DNA of 58,555 nt from RGZA01 sp041917755 (GCA_041917755.1 JAYRWY010000015.1:1-58555), one strand, 5' to 3'. Positions 27,222 through 36,344 are shown, numbered from the stretch's first letter. Notes: generated by a model not told the origin, from the sequence alone. A program made the numbers and translations.

Positions 27222-27851
27222 ATGGCAAAGATACATAATCCAAAATACGCAATTGATATTACGCATGATCCTGCAAGTGGCGTCTATATCTTAACCGAGC
27301 CACAAAACGAACGCACCATTACATTTCTTGTGGATGCTGCATTATTCATTCGCGATCATTCAGCGAATTCCACCGCCATTATCAAATTGCGCAACAACGA
27401 ATTAATGGATTTCGGTCCATGTGGCACCACTTTGTCTTTGGCATTGGTTCAAATATTTCATCATTTTGTTGCCAATAAACGTGATCAGTTTTTGTCGGTG
27501 GTCGATGCATCAACTATTGATGATGATGGTCAACTCGAAGTGGTCATTAACCCCGCGCGTCTAGATCGCCAGGGCCAGCTCGATCAACTGTCTGATGGAA
27601 ATGTAATTGGGTACTATCTTCAAAATATCCAGATGCTTTTCCATATCTTTGCAGCTCGTGAATTATTGCCAGAGTTTTTGCCACTGCTAGTTGCAGATGC
27701 AGACAGTGTTCGACGTGCCATGCCCTTGGCTATGCAAAAGCGGATAGGCGAACAACCCATCCGCTTTGTAAACCCGCGGGGTAAACGCATATCGCTTGTT
27801 AATCGCGAACATCCAACGCTTGGCCGTCTCCCGGATATTGATATTGGCTAA
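27222..27851 (+). CDS. Hypothetical protein, 209 residues
   Basis: Soluble protein without signal peptide or membrane helix; no family recognised. The composition and codon use match the neighbours. The C-terminal end is basic (IRFVNPRGKRISLVNREH) and the middle contains an amphipathic helix NIQMLFHIFAARELLPEFL. Ribosome site weak. It stands between the metal module and a DUF2333 gene with gaps of 111 and 56 bases, so it may be a single transcription unit. Confidence 0.68.
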   Translation: MAKIHNPKYAIDITHDPASGVYILTEPQNERTITFLVDAALFIRDHSANSTAIIKLRNNELMDFGPCGTTLSLALVQIFHHFVANKRDQFLSVVDASTIDDDGQLEVVINPARLDRQGQLDQLSDGNVIGYYLQNIQMLFHIFAARELLPEFLPLLVADADSVRRAMPLAMQKRIGEQPIRFVNPRGKRISLVNREHPTLGRLPDIDIG

Positions 27852-27866
27852 GGTATGAAAATCGCC

Positions 27867-27903
27867 TATTCTGTGGGCTCTTAAACACCCCACCTACAGA
27901 ATA
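27867..27903 (+). repeat. Inverted repeat just before the DUF2333 start
   Basis: TATTCTGT (27867-27874) and ACAGAATA (27896-27903) form eight perfect pairs, with GGG/CCC available inside. The 3' arm ends four bases before the ATG at 27908, and there is no Shine-Dalgarno. It could be a terminator for the upstream gene or a translation-control hairpin. Confidence 0.4.
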
Positions 27904-27907
27904 TCTC

Positions 27908-28840
27908 ATGCAAACCACACTTCTTGCCTTCGCCCGCCGTTTTAGTCTTTGGCTCGGCCTCCTGATAGTTGCAGGCATCTTCTTTTACTACATCGTGCTT
28001 GGGCTTGCCGTTTATCAAAAAATTGATGATGACCCGAATTTCAAGGCAACCGAAATCACTCAAGGCGGTAGCGCCGCAGTTGATATTGCAACTTCACTGA
28101 TTACCCGCGAAGTTGATACCCATGATTGGGTTGCCAATGACCCGTGGTTTGTTCCATCGGTTTGGCTCACCCGCACGCCTGCATACCAGCAGGGAATTGT
28201 CTATGCGCTCAGCCGCTTTGCCATTTCAATGACCGATAGCTTGGCACGTCAACGCGGTTCCAGTGCCGTTGACCCTGATCTTGATAAAGCATCGGGTCTT
28301 TTGAAGTATTCCGGTGATGTATGGGTATTCAACAATTCCATCATTCCTACAACCACCAGCGAGCAGCAGTACCGCAACGCTCGAAAAGCATTACAAACCT
28401 TCAATCAACGCTTATCCAAAGGGCAGGCCACCTTTGAACGCCGAGCCGACAATCTGCAGGTTGCCCTTGAAAGTATCGTTGCCGATTTAGGATCCCAATC
28501 CGCCATCATCAGCAACCATATCGATACTAAGGGTGGGGGACTTTTGGAGTTTGAAAGCAATGCGATCTACTTCAACACCAAAGGCCGCCTGTACGGCTAT
28601 TATTTGATTCTCCGAGAGCTGGGCAAGGATTTCGAGCCCGTTATTAAGGAAAAGGGCATGGAAAGCGTCTGGGCCAATACCCTGCATAGCCTAAAAGACG
28701 CTGCCAGCTTGAATCCACTCATCATCTTTAACGGAAGGGGTGACAGCCAGTTTCTTCCATGCCATCTTTGTGGACAAGGATTCTGGCTATTGCGTGCCCG
28801 CACGCAATTGCGTGAAGTCAGTAATATTATCACCAAGTAA
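27908..28840 (+). CDS. DUF2333 family membrane-anchored protein
   Basis: 310 residues with one N-terminal membrane helix (about 13-34) and a large periplasmic part. The stretch DTHDWVANDPWFVPSVWL, the later SNHIDTKGGG and NAIYFNTKGRLYGYYLILREL agree with DUF2333, a family of inner-membrane-anchored proteins of unknown function in alpha- and gammaproteobacteria. No start alternative; no Shine-Dalgarno. Followed after 42 bases by a Cys-rich lipoprotein. Confidence 0.83.
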   Translation: MQTTLLAFARRFSLWLGLLIVAGIFFYYIVLGLAVYQKIDDDPNFKATEITQGGSAAVDIATSLITREVDTHDWVANDPWFVPSVWLTRTPAYQQGIVYALSRFAISMTDSLARQRGSSAVDPDLDKASGLLKYSGDVWVFNNSIIPTTTSEQQYRNARKALQTFNQRLSKGQATFERRADNLQVALESIVADLGSQSAIISNHIDTKGGGLLEFESNAIYFNTKGRLYGYYLILRELGKDFEPVIKEKGMESVWANTLHSLKDAASLNPLIIFNGRGDSQFLPCHLCGQGFWLLRARTQLREVSNIITK

Positions 28841-28882
28841 CCCCCATTTAATTATCAAATCAAAACACTACAGGAGTTCCAC

Positions 28883-29278
28883 ATGATGAAGCGCTTTCTA
28901 TCTATGTTTGCTGTGTTGGCAATCTCACTTCTTGCTGCCTGCGCGCAGGTTCCAGTCAACTGCAAAAATTGCCCTCCGGGTATGGATTGCTGTGGTGCAT
29001 GCCCATGTGGTGCAGTATCTGATGATCAATCAACCGGCAAAATGTGTGATCCTGCCAAGAAAGCCAAGCACCATGGCAAGCGCGCCCATAAGCCTGCTGC
29101 AGCTGTGGCAACCCCGGCAGCTATGAAAGACACTAAGGCGGCTCCAACTATTCCAAATCAAGAAAAGCAAAAAGAAAAGAGCGGCGGAATGTTCGATGGC
29201 GTTAAGAAAATGATTCAAGATGTTCAATCAAAAGACGCCCCAAAGGATGCTGCTAAGGACGCAAAAAAGCCTCATTGA
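28883..29278 (+). CDS. Cys-rich putative lipoprotein
   Basis: 131 residues with CAGGAG before a double ATG. Signal sequence with lipobox LLAAC (Cys20), so lipidation is expected. Directly after come eight cysteines in about 30 residues (CKNCPPGMDCCGACPCG), suggestive of metal or cluster binding, and then a Lys/Ala-rich tail with an amphipathic GGMFDGVKKMIQDV helix. No known family. Ends in front of a strong terminator. Its Cys-rich head recalls the secreted Cys-rich protein of the metal module 3 kb upstream, but no homology is claimed. Confidence 0.72.
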   Translation: MMKRFLSMFAVLAISLLAACAQVPVNCKNCPPGMDCCGACPCGAVSDDQSTGKMCDPAKKAKHHGKRAHKPAAAVATPAAMKDTKAAPTIPNQEKQKEKSGGMFDGVKKMIQDVQSKDAPKDAAKDAKKPH

Positions 29279-29294
29279 TTTTCTAAATCAGGAA

Positions 29295-29330
29295 ACACCA
29301 TCCCTGCGACGGCGGGGATGGTGTTTTTTA
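29295..29330 (+). terminator. Rho-independent terminator after the lipoprotein gene
   Basis: ACACCATCCC (29295-29304) pairs with GGGATGGTGT (29315-29324), ten base pairs, followed by TTTTTTA. Closes the DUF2333-lipoprotein unit. Confidence 0.85.
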
Positions 29331-29389
29331 TTTGTGCGTTTTGTATAGTAAAACCAGTGTTTATGTCTTCAACCTAACCTAGCCAGCTC

Positions 29390-30058
29390 ATGGAACCTTT
29401 CTTTTTATTTGATGAAGTATCGGTATTTTTGCGTGGGTTGGTGCTTGGCGTTGTCATTGCTGCGCCTGTTGGTCCGGTAGGCATTTTGTGCATTCGTCGT
29501 ACCTTGGAAAAAGGAATTTTTGCAGGCTTGGCTACCGGGTTTGGTGCCGCCTTTGCCGATGCCATCTTTGCCGCCATTGCCGCCTTTGGTGTAACGGCGG
29601 CACTCAGCTTGCTCACCGGCATGGAAAAAGAAATCCGCTTTTTTGGCGGGTTGTTTCTTATGGTGATGGCCATTCGTATGTTCTTTCAAAAAATTGAAAT
29701 GGAACGCAGCACCGATATTTCTGCTGCAGGTCTGATTAAGGCCTTCATGACCAGTTTTATCATCACCATCACCAACCCGCTCACCATCATCGGTATTCTG
29801 GCTGTTATTGCCACCTTTGCGGGACATTTATCCTATGTTCAGGCCGCCACGCTCACGGGTGGTATTTTCTGTGGCTCGCTTGCATGGTGGGTATTATTGG
29901 GCGGCGGTGTATTCCTTATCCGCAAACATTTCAGTGCCAGCGCGCTTACCTGGGTTAATCGTGGTACGGCTATTTTGTTATTGGTTTTGGCGGTCTGGGC
30001 AATCTTTACGGGCGTGGTGGCTTTCCTTGGCCTTCCCATGGTTGGCCCCAAACTTTAG
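29390..30058 (+). CDS. LysE-family exporter
   Basis: 222 residues with about six hydrophobic helices. The N-terminal GLVLGVVIAAPVGPVGILCIRRTLEKG is the LysE/RhtB signature region (helix 1 with APVGP), then a GLATGFGAAFADAIFA second helix and FITITNPLTIIGILAVIATF. Members export amino acids or other small polar compounds; the substrate cannot be inferred. Starts after a terminator and is followed 12 bases later by an unknown membrane protein. Confidence 0.87.
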   Translation: MEPFFLFDEVSVFLRGLVLGVVIAAPVGPVGILCIRRTLEKGIFAGLATGFGAAFADAIFAAIAAFGVTAALSLLTGMEKEIRFFGGLFLMVMAIRMFFQKIEMERSTDISAAGLIKAFMTSFIITITNPLTIIGILAVIATFAGHLSYVQAATLTGGIFCGSLAWWVLLGGGVFLIRKHFSASALTWVNRGTAILLLVLAVWAIFTGVVAFLGLPMVGPKL

Positions 30059-30070
30059 CAGGATTACCGC

Positions 30071-30682
30071 ATGCGTGTTTTGGTGCTTATTGCATTCGTG
30101 CTGTTTTCATTCATGTGCGTACCTGCTGTTGCGCAGGTACCTGCAAATATAAAGTCAACGACATCAGTTGAACCAAAAGCCCCGGAACTTCAAAACAACA
30201 CAATTGCCGCTCCGCCCTTATTGCCGGTGTCGCCACTGCCAAAATCTGCCACAAAAGATATTCGTAGCTCCCTAAATCAGATTGCCACTCCCCAAGGTAT
30301 TAATGCCGCAATGGGCTCGTTGGGCTTAATGGTTACTTTATCCGGCGGGCCTGAATTTTGTTTGGCTGTATTCGCCAGTGTATTTGTCATCTTGCTGATT
30401 TTCGGTACCAATCTGGTTCGTCAAAAATGGCCAAAATTCATTACATTGCTAGTTGTGGTTGCGCTAACTTTCGCGCTTATTCTTTCGGCCGGCGTCATCA
30501 AAATCATGCTGGCCTGTTCGATAACAACCAGCACCGCCGCTGATTGTGGCACCGCCCAAGGATTCACGCTGGTGGCAGGGGTGTTCCCCTTATCAGTCCT
30601 TTCGGCAGGGTTATCCTTTTTGTTGCATGGAATCGTCCTTAGCCGCCTCAAAGTGAAACGACAAAAAGCCTCAAAATCATAA
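30071..30682 (+). CDS. Hypothetical membrane protein, 203 residues
   Basis: AGGA precedes the ATG. Signal-peptide-like N terminus (cleavage about AVAQ/V at 22), a Pro-rich spacer of about 50 residues, then three hydrophobic segments (about 92-117, 122-145, 163-190) and a basic tail. The layout is faintly like VirB2/TrbC-type small secreted membrane proteins, but the order and length do not fit and no family is assigned. Probably in one transcript with the LysE gene. Its last codons overlap a short inverted repeat (30665-30688). Confidence 0.68.
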   Translation: MRVLVLIAFVLFSFMCVPAVAQVPANIKSTTSVEPKAPELQNNTIAAPPLLPVSPLPKSATKDIRSSLNQIATPQGINAAMGSLGLMVTLSGGPEFCLAVFASVFVILLIFGTNLVRQKWPKFITLLVVVALTFALILSAGVIKIMLACSITTSTAADCGTAQGFTLVAGVFPLSVLSAGLSFLLHGIVLSRLKVKRQKASKS

Positions 30683-30811
30683 GGCTTTAGCCAATCCCTC
30701 CCAAAGCTTGATAAATCGCGTGTTGCAAGTGAAAAGGTGCTTGCAGTAAGTGCCCGTGATGTCTAAACAAGCGCTATCTTTAGCCTTTAAAAATCGGAAG
30801 TTTTGGACAAA

Positions 30812-32632
30812 ATGTCGTTACGTAATATCGCTATCATCGCTCACGTTGACCATGGAAAAACCACCCTTGTGGACGCTCTCTTGCGCCAAAGCGGCAGTTT
30901 CCGAGAAAACCAGCAGGTTGAAGCCTGCGTCATGGACAGCAACGATCAGGAACGCGAACGCGGCATTACCATTCTTGCCAAATGTACATCGATTGTCTGG
31001 AAAGACACCCGCATTAACATCGTCGATACACCAGGCCACGCCGATTTCGGCGGTGAAGTTGAACGTATTATGTCGATGGTAGATGGCGTGGTCTTGCTGG
31101 TTGACGCTGCCGAAGGCCCGTTGCCACAAACCAAATTCGTATTGAACAAGGCGCTTGGCCTTGGCCTGCGCCCCATCGTGGTCATCAACAAGGTAGACCG
31201 TTCAGATGCGCGTGCGCACGAAGTGCTGGATGAAGTGTTCGACCTGTTCTTGGCGTTGGAAGCCACCGGTGAACAACTTGATTTCCCGACGCTTTATGCT
31301 TCGGGCCGTGCTGGCTGGGCGAGCTTATCGCTTGAAAACAAAATGCCGGATTTAACCACGCTGTATGAAACCATCATTTCCCACGTGCCAGCGCCGGATG
31401 TGAAGCCCGACGAACCATTTAGCATGCTGTCGTCACTCATTGAATATAACCCTTATTTGGGTCGTTTGCTCACCGGCCGTATCCAATCGGGTACCGTTAA
31501 AACCAACATGAACGTGAAGGCGTTGACTCGTGATGGTCAACTCATTGAGCAAGGCCGCGTTACAAAAATCATGGCGTTCCGTGGTATTGAACGCACGGTA
31601 GTAGAAGAAGCCACAGCAGGGGATATTGTATCCATTGCCGGTTTTACCAAGGCGACTGTTGCAGATACCCTTTGTGATCCAGTGGTTGAAAAGGCCATCT
31701 TTGCATTACCAATCGATCCGCCAACCTTGGCCATGACCTTCTCGGTAAATGATAGCCCGCTTGCTGGCACCGAAGGCAGCAAGGTGACATCCCGCATGAT
31801 TTTGGATCGTCTGCAAAAAGAAGCCGAAGGCAATGTGGCGATTAAAATTACCCCATCAGCTGAAAAAGACAGCTTTGAAGTAGCAGGTCGCGGTGAATTG
31901 CAACTCGGCGTGCTCATTGAAAATATGCGCCGTGAAGGCTTTGAGCTAACCATTAGCCGCCCACGCGTATTGTATCAAACCGGTGAAAACGGCGAAAAGC
32001 TGGAGCCAATCGAAGAAGTACAAGTTGACGTGGACGAACAATACTCCGGCACCGTGGTTCAGAAGATTTCTGAACGCAAGGGTGAACTGGTGGGTATGAA
32101 GCCATCAGGCGCAGGCAAAACCCGTATTACCTTCCACGTGCCTTCACGTGGTCTTATCGGCTACTTTGCTGAATTCCTGACCGATACCCGTGGTACTGGT
32201 TTGATGAACCGTTTGTTCAAAGGCTATGAACCCTTCAAAGGCCCAATCGCTGGCCGCCGCACAGGTGTGCTCGTCTCCAATGGCACGGGTGAATCCGTTG
32301 CCTATGCGATGTGGTATCTGGAAGAACGCGGCCCAATGCTTATTGAATCCGGCGTGAAAGTTTACGAAGGCATGATTGTCGGCGAACACAGCAAATCCAA
32401 CGATTTGGATGTGAACGTATTGGAAGGCAAAAAGCTGACCAATATGCGCGCATCGGGTAAGGATGATGCCATTCGTTTGACTCCGCCAATCAAGATGACG
32501 CTAGAACGCGCCATGTCCTACATTCAGGATGATGAATTGGTAGAAGTCACACCTAAAAATGTCCGTCTTCGTAAGCGTTGGCTCGATCCCAATATGCGCA
32601 AGAAGATGGCGCGTACAGGCAGCGACGGCTAA
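30812..32632 (+). CDS. typA: Ribosome-associated GTPase TypA/BipA
   Basis: Translational GTPase acting in 50S assembly and stress adaptation. 606 residues from the ATG at 30812 (GGAAG 11 bases upstream); a TTG at 30803 is less likely. G1 AHVDHGKTT, switch region with RGITI, G3 DTPGHADF, G4 NKVD and G5 SGRAG are present, followed by the EF-G-like domains II, III and V and the TypA-specific C-terminal domain (SNGTGESVAYAMW, KLTNMRASGKDD). Ends exactly at the facing trpF stop. Confidence 0.97.
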   Translation: MSLRNIAIIAHVDHGKTTLVDALLRQSGSFRENQQVEACVMDSNDQERERGITILAKCTSIVWKDTRINIVDTPGHADFGGEVERIMSMVDGVVLLVDAAEGPLPQTKFVLNKALGLGLRPIVVINKVDRSDARAHEVLDEVFDLFLALEATGEQLDFPTLYASGRAGWASLSLENKMPDLTTLYETIISHVPAPDVKPDEPFSMLSSLIEYNPYLGRLLTGRIQSGTVKTNMNVKALTRDGQLIEQGRVTKIMAFRGIERTVVEEATAGDIVSIAGFTKATVADTLCDPVVEKAIFALPIDPPTLAMTFSVNDSPLAGTEGSKVTSRMILDRLQKEAEGNVAIKITPSAEKDSFEVAGRGELQLGVLIENMRREGFELTISRPRVLYQTGENGEKLEPIEEVQVDVDEQYSGTVVQKISERKGELVGMKPSGAGKTRITFHVPSRGLIGYFAEFLTDTRGTGLMNRLFKGYEPFKGPIAGRRTGVLVSNGTGESVAYAMWYLEERGPMLIESGVKVYEGMIVGEHSKSNDLDVNVLEGKKLTNMRASGKDDAIRLTPPIKMTLERAMSYIQDDELVEVTPKNVRLRKRWLDPNMRKKMARTGSDG

Positions 32633-33274
32633 TCAAAGCGCCTTTGCTTTTTCCAATAATGCAGAAATAAGCGCCGGGTCTTTGTGCCCGCGCGTACTTT
32701 CTACGCCTGATGAAATGTCTACGTAATGTGCCCCTGATTGCGCCACGGCTTGTTCGATGTTGTGCGCATTAATTCCTCCCGCCAGCATGTAGGGCAGGGG
32801 TGATGCGTATTCCTTCATAATCGTCCAATCAAACGATACGGCATTGCCGCCAGGCAACTCTGCACCTTTGGGTGGCTTTGCATCAAACAGGAACCAGTTC
32901 ACCACGTTTTCATAGGCAACGGTTTCTTCCAGATCATCAATGTGCGATATCGCCAATGCTTTGATAATTGGCTTGCCATATAGGCGTTTGATTTCGGCAA
33001 CGCGGCTTGGGGATTCCATGCCATGCAGCTGGATGATATCGGGGTTAAACACATTCAACGTGTCTTCTAATTCACTGTCTTTGGGGTCTACAAATAACGC
33101 CACTTTTTCAACCCCGTGGGACACCAGCGGCGATAGCTGCGCGGCTTGCTCGGGCGTTATAAATCTGGGTGACTTGGCAAAAAAATTAAATCCGATAAAT
33201 GCCGCGCCGCCATTTACTGCGGCATTCACCGCTTCTTCTGTTTTCACGCCGCAGATTTTGACATTCACGGTCAT
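32633..33274 (-). CDS. trpF: Phosphoribosylanthranilate isomerase TrpF
   Basis: Amadori isomerase of tryptophan synthesis, (beta/alpha)8 barrel of 213 residues. The catalytic Cys is in KICGVKT and the Asp in VDISSGVES; FFAKSPRFI, LHGMES and LAGGINAHN complete the signature. Overlaps pyrF by four bases. trpB and trpA, which usually follow trpF in alphaproteobacteria, are missing: typA faces it directly. Confidence 0.93.
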   Translation of the reverse strand: MTVNVKICGVKTEEAVNAAVNGGAAFIGFNFFAKSPRFITPEQAAQLSPLVSHGVEKVALFVDPKDSELEDTLNVFNPDIIQLHGMESPSRVAEIKRLYGKPIIKALAISHIDDLEETVAYENVVNWFLFDAKPPKGAELPGGNAVSFDWTIMKEYASPLPYMLAGGINAHNIEQAVAQSGAHYVDISSGVESTRGHKDPALISALLEKAKAL

Positions 33275-33969
33275 GCGGCCTCGGCTTGCACATTAATGGC
33301 CTTGGCCATGGCGGCTGGGTCGGGCGCACCTGTAATGGGGCGGCCAATAACAACATAACTTGCGCCTGCTGCTACGGCATCCTTGGGGGTCATGACGCGT
33401 TTCTGGTCACCCAAATCTGCACCAACTGGGCGTATACCCGGCACCATCAATATAAAATCAGGGCCCAATGCTTCACGTAGCATCGCAACTTCCGCAGGGG
33501 AGCATACCACGCCATCCACACCGGATTCCTTGGCAAGCTTTGCAAGGCGCAATACCTGCGATTTTGGTTCAGCATCCTGTCCTACCGCGCTTAAATCATT
33601 GGCATTCAGGCTGGTCAGGACTGTAACCGCCAATATCTTCGGGCGGTTTGCTCCAGCTTTGCTCGCAGCTTCCACGGCGGCTTTCATCATGCCTGCGCCG
33701 CCTGCTGAATGGATGGTCATAAATTGGGGTTTGAGCGGCAATAGCGCACTTACCGAACTGCCCACGGTGTTGGGAATATCATGCAGTTTTAAATCCAGAA
33801 AAATCGGCGCGCCAAATCCGGCGATGGCTTTATATCCTTGCGGGCCATTAGCACTAAAAAATTCGAGACCAAGCTTCAATCCTGCAACATGGGGTTTAAG
33901 CGAACGCGCCAACTGTTTGGCTGTGTTCACATCCGTAGTGTCGATGGCACAATAAATTCTCGAAGACAT
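33271..33969 (-). CDS. pyrF: Orotidine 5'-phosphate decarboxylase PyrF
   Basis: Last step to UMP. 232 residues with the active-site set Asp59, Lys61 and Asp64 in FLDLKLHDIPNTV, the N-terminal AIDTTDV and the C-terminal phosphate loop VPGIRP and VIGRPITGA. Two bases after the LapA-like stop and overlapping trpF by four bases, so all are in one transcript. Confidence 0.95.
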   Translation of the reverse strand: MSSRIYCAIDTTDVNTAKQLARSLKPHVAGLKLGLEFFSANGPQGYKAIAGFGAPIFLDLKLHDIPNTVGSSVSALLPLKPQFMTIHSAGGAGMMKAAVEAASKAGANRPKILAVTVLTSLNANDLSAVGQDAEPKSQVLRLAKLAKESGVDGVVCSPAEVAMLREALGPDFILMVPGIRPVGADLGDQKRVMTPKDAVAAGASYVVIGRPITGAPDPAAMAKAINVQAEAA

Positions 33970-33971
33970 AG

Positions 33972-34262
33972 CTAGATTTTCGTTTCTTCATTCAGTTTGG
34001 TTTTCAACTTGGTCACTTCCTTGGATAGCTTGCGTTTGTCCCAATGGGTACGCAGCCCCGATAGCCATAGCAAACTCGCCCCAAGGATAAGCCCAACCAA
34101 GAACCCGCCCAGCGTAATAACGAAAAGCGGCGTCTTGATGTCATAATCCAAAGGCCAGCAATCAATAGTAATTTCCTGGCGGTTATTCACGGCAAATAAT
34201 ACGCACACCACCAAAAAGGTGAGGGAAATAAGCCAGGAACATATCCGGAGAATAAATTTCAT
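33972..34262 (-). CDS. LapA-like (DUF1049) membrane protein
   Basis: 96 residues, two membrane helices (about 7-24 and 44-66) and a basic coiled-coil-like C-terminal tail, the layout of LapA/YciS, which with LapB controls LPS synthesis in enterics. The stretch FAVNNRQEITIDCWPL between the helices is typical. Next to ihfB, as in many alphaproteobacteria. Confidence 0.85.
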   Translation of the reverse strand: MKFILRICSWLISLTFLVVCVLFAVNNRQEITIDCWPLDYDIKTPLFVITLGGFLVGLILGASLLWLSGLRTHWDKRKLSKEVTKLKTKLNEETKI

Positions 34263-34323
34263 AAGGTACTTCTGAAAGCGAAGTGAGACGAAAGAATGAA
34301 GCGCCGAAAACTAATCGTCGCAA

Positions 34324-34632
34324 TTAATCATCATCGCCAAGATCGCCGCCATCTTTGCCATTCAGGCGATCACGGAGTTGCTTGCCAGTCTTGAAGAATG
34401 GAACGGTCTTACCAGCAACCGATACCGTTTCACCGGTACGTGGGTTGCGGCCGGAGCGTGCTTCACGCTTCTTGATGGAGAATGCACCAAAGCCGCGAAG
34501 CTCCACACGGTCACCACGTGTAAGCGCAACCGTGATTTCCTCGAAGATGGTGTTAACAATCCGCTCCACATCTTTTTGCATAAGGTGCGGGTTCTTCTCG
34601 GCGAGTTTTTGAACCAAATCAGAACGTGTCAT
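34324..34632 (-). CDS. ihfB: Integration host factor subunit beta
   Basis: DNA-bending HU/IHF-family protein. 102 residues: helical N-terminal dimerisation region, RVELRGFGAFSIKKR, the DNA-intercalating arm GRNPRTGETV with its proline, and PFFKTGKQLRDRLN. The acidic GGDLGDDD tail and the lapA-pyrF neighbours favour IHF beta over HU. It pairs with an IHF alpha encoded elsewhere. Confidence 0.93.
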   Translation of the reverse strand: MTRSDLVQKLAEKNPHLMQKDVERIVNTIFEEITVALTRGDRVELRGFGAFSIKKREARSGRNPRTGETVSVAGKTVPFFKTGKQLRDRLNGKDGGDLGDDD

Positions 34633-34699
34633 GAGCCTACCATCAGTTGCAAACGGCGTTGTTTTACGTAAAGGGCAGTTTTTCCCATTACTTCAATAG

Positions 34700-34728
34700 T
34701 TTAAACTGATTGTGGCATGCCCCGTCAA
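34700..34728 (-). promoter_or_regulatory. Candidate sigma-70 promoter for ihfB
   Basis: On the minus strand TTGACG (34728-34723), 17-base spacer and TTTAAA (34705-34700). Transcription would begin about 60 bases before the ihfB ATG. A short inverted repeat CCTTGT/ACAAGG (34730-34745) abuts the -35 and could be an operator or the remnant end of the gltA transcript. Confidence 0.42.
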
Positions 34729-34811
34729 GCCTTGTTTTTACAAGGTTTAAAGACGATTCAATGGGTTAGCAAAGAACCGCTCAGTCAAGACGGGGAAACA
34801 CCTAATTCAGG

Positions 34812-36227
34812 CTATTTAGCGTCCGCAGCTGGCTTTGCGGCTACCGAGGCCGTTAACGTGGCACGGGCATTGCTGCCACTTGGGCCGCGTTGTTCCATTG
34901 GCGTTACATCGCGCTGGGTGCGGCCTTGGTACAATTGGCGTGGGCGACCAATAGGCGCGCTACGTTCATCGGCCTGTTCTTTCCATTGTGCTGCCCAACC
35001 CACGGCGCGGCCTACGGCAAAGATGGGGGTAAACATCTTGGTTTCATAACCCATCGCCGACAGAATGATACCAGAATAGAAATCCACGTTAGGATAGAGT
35101 TTCTTTTCAATGAAGAATTCATCTTCCAACGCGATACGTTCCAGTTCCTTGGCAACAGCCAGCAATGGATTTTGTACGTTAAGGTCAGCCAAAACTTCAT
35201 CGCATGCCTGCTTGATGATTTTTGCACGTGGATCAAAGTTTTTATAAACGCGGTGACCAAAGCCCATCAAACGCGTATCCGAACCTTTATCCTTAACTTC
35301 TGCAATAAACGCCGGAATGTTATCTACGGTGCCGAGCTTCTTGAGCATGTTAAGCACAGCTTCATTCGCGCCGCCATGTGATGGACCCCACAGGGTTGCA
35401 ATCCCTGCGGCAATCGCTGCAAACGGGCTGGTGCCTGATGAACCTGCCAAACGAACCGTGGAGGTTGATGCGTTTTGCTCATGTTCAGCGTGCAGGATAA
35501 GGTTGCGATCCATTGCGCGGGTTAGCACGGGGTTGGCATCATATTCGCCCGCTGCATTCGCAAAGGTCATGCGGAGGAAGTTTTCGGTAAAACCCAATCT
35601 GTCGCTTGGACGGATAATGGATTGCCCCAAGGAATAACGCTTGGCCATCGCGCCAAGAGTGGCTGATTTTGCAATAATTTCGAGTGCAATTTCATAGCGG
35701 CCTTCTGGCGTCTTGGCATCCAGCTTGTCTTCCAGATAAGCCGTCAGCGCAGTCGTCATGGTAATCATGGTCGCCATCGGATGGGTGGAGCGCGGCTGGC
35801 TTTCCAGCGTTCTAATCAGCTGCTCATTCACTTCCATACGTTTGACGACATCTTTTTCAAACGCATCCAATTCATCTTTGTTGGGTAATTCGCCATTCAA
35901 AATCAGATAGCACACTTCCATATAGCTCGCGCTGTTGGCGAGTTGTTCAATTGGATATCCACGGTATAAAAGAATACCTTTGTCGCCATCGATATAGGTA
36001 AGTTCAGAAACCGCCGCAGATAAATCCGCATAGCCCGGGCTGCTGAAGAAAATTTTGGCTTTTGCGAATGCGCCTTTTACATTGATGCTGCGTGCGCCAC
36101 CGATGGTATCCGTTTCAATCGGAAATTCTAAAGTCTGGCCATCTGGCAGTATAAGTTTTGCTTTGGGTAGATTGCTGTCATTAGCAGCAGGAGTTGGGAT
36201 AACAGGCTTTGGCGCAGCATCGGTCAT
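34812..36227 (-). CDS. gltA: Type II citrate synthase
   Basis: Condenses acetyl-CoA and oxaloacetate for the TCA cycle. 471 residues. The N-terminal beta-rich domain (about 24-60) marks the Gram-negative hexameric type. Catalytic residues His284 in GPSHGGANE, His325 in GFGHRVYKN and Asp382 in VDFYSG are present. The protein runs about 30 residues past the usual end (RPRQLYQGRTQRD) into an Ala/Ser/Arg-rich tail. AGGAG precedes the ATG. Confidence 0.95.
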   Translation of the reverse strand: MTDAAPKPVIPTPAANDSNLPKAKLILPDGQTLEFPIETDTIGGARSINVKGAFAKAKIFFSSPGYADLSAAVSELTYIDGDKGILLYRGYPIEQLANSASYMEVCYLILNGELPNKDELDAFEKDVVKRMEVNEQLIRTLESQPRSTHPMATMITMTTALTAYLEDKLDAKTPEGRYEIALEIIAKSATLGAMAKRYSLGQSIIRPSDRLGFTENFLRMTFANAAGEYDANPVLTRAMDRNLILHAEHEQNASTSTVRLAGSSGTSPFAAIAAGIATLWGPSHGGANEAVLNMLKKLGTVDNIPAFIAEVKDKGSDTRLMGFGHRVYKNFDPRAKIIKQACDEVLADLNVQNPLLAVAKELERIALEDEFFIEKKLYPNVDFYSGIILSAMGYETKMFTPIFAVGRAVGWAAQWKEQADERSAPIGRPRQLYQGRTQRDVTPMEQRGPSGSNARATLTASVAAKPAADAK

Positions 36228-36272
36228 TTGGAAATACTCCTAAAAAATAACTGTTACGGTGAGGGAACAGTC

Positions 36273-36300
36273 AGAATATGTTCAAAAGACACTGAGTCAA
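36273..36300 (-). promoter_or_regulatory. Candidate sigma-70 promoter for gltA
   Basis: On the minus strand TTGACT (36300-36295), 16-base spacer, TATTCT (36278-36273). Leader of about 40 bases to the gltA ATG at 36227. Confidence 0.4.
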
Positions 36301-36344
36301 TATCTAAAATGATTAACTTGGCCGTGCTATCGCCTGAGGAGAGT

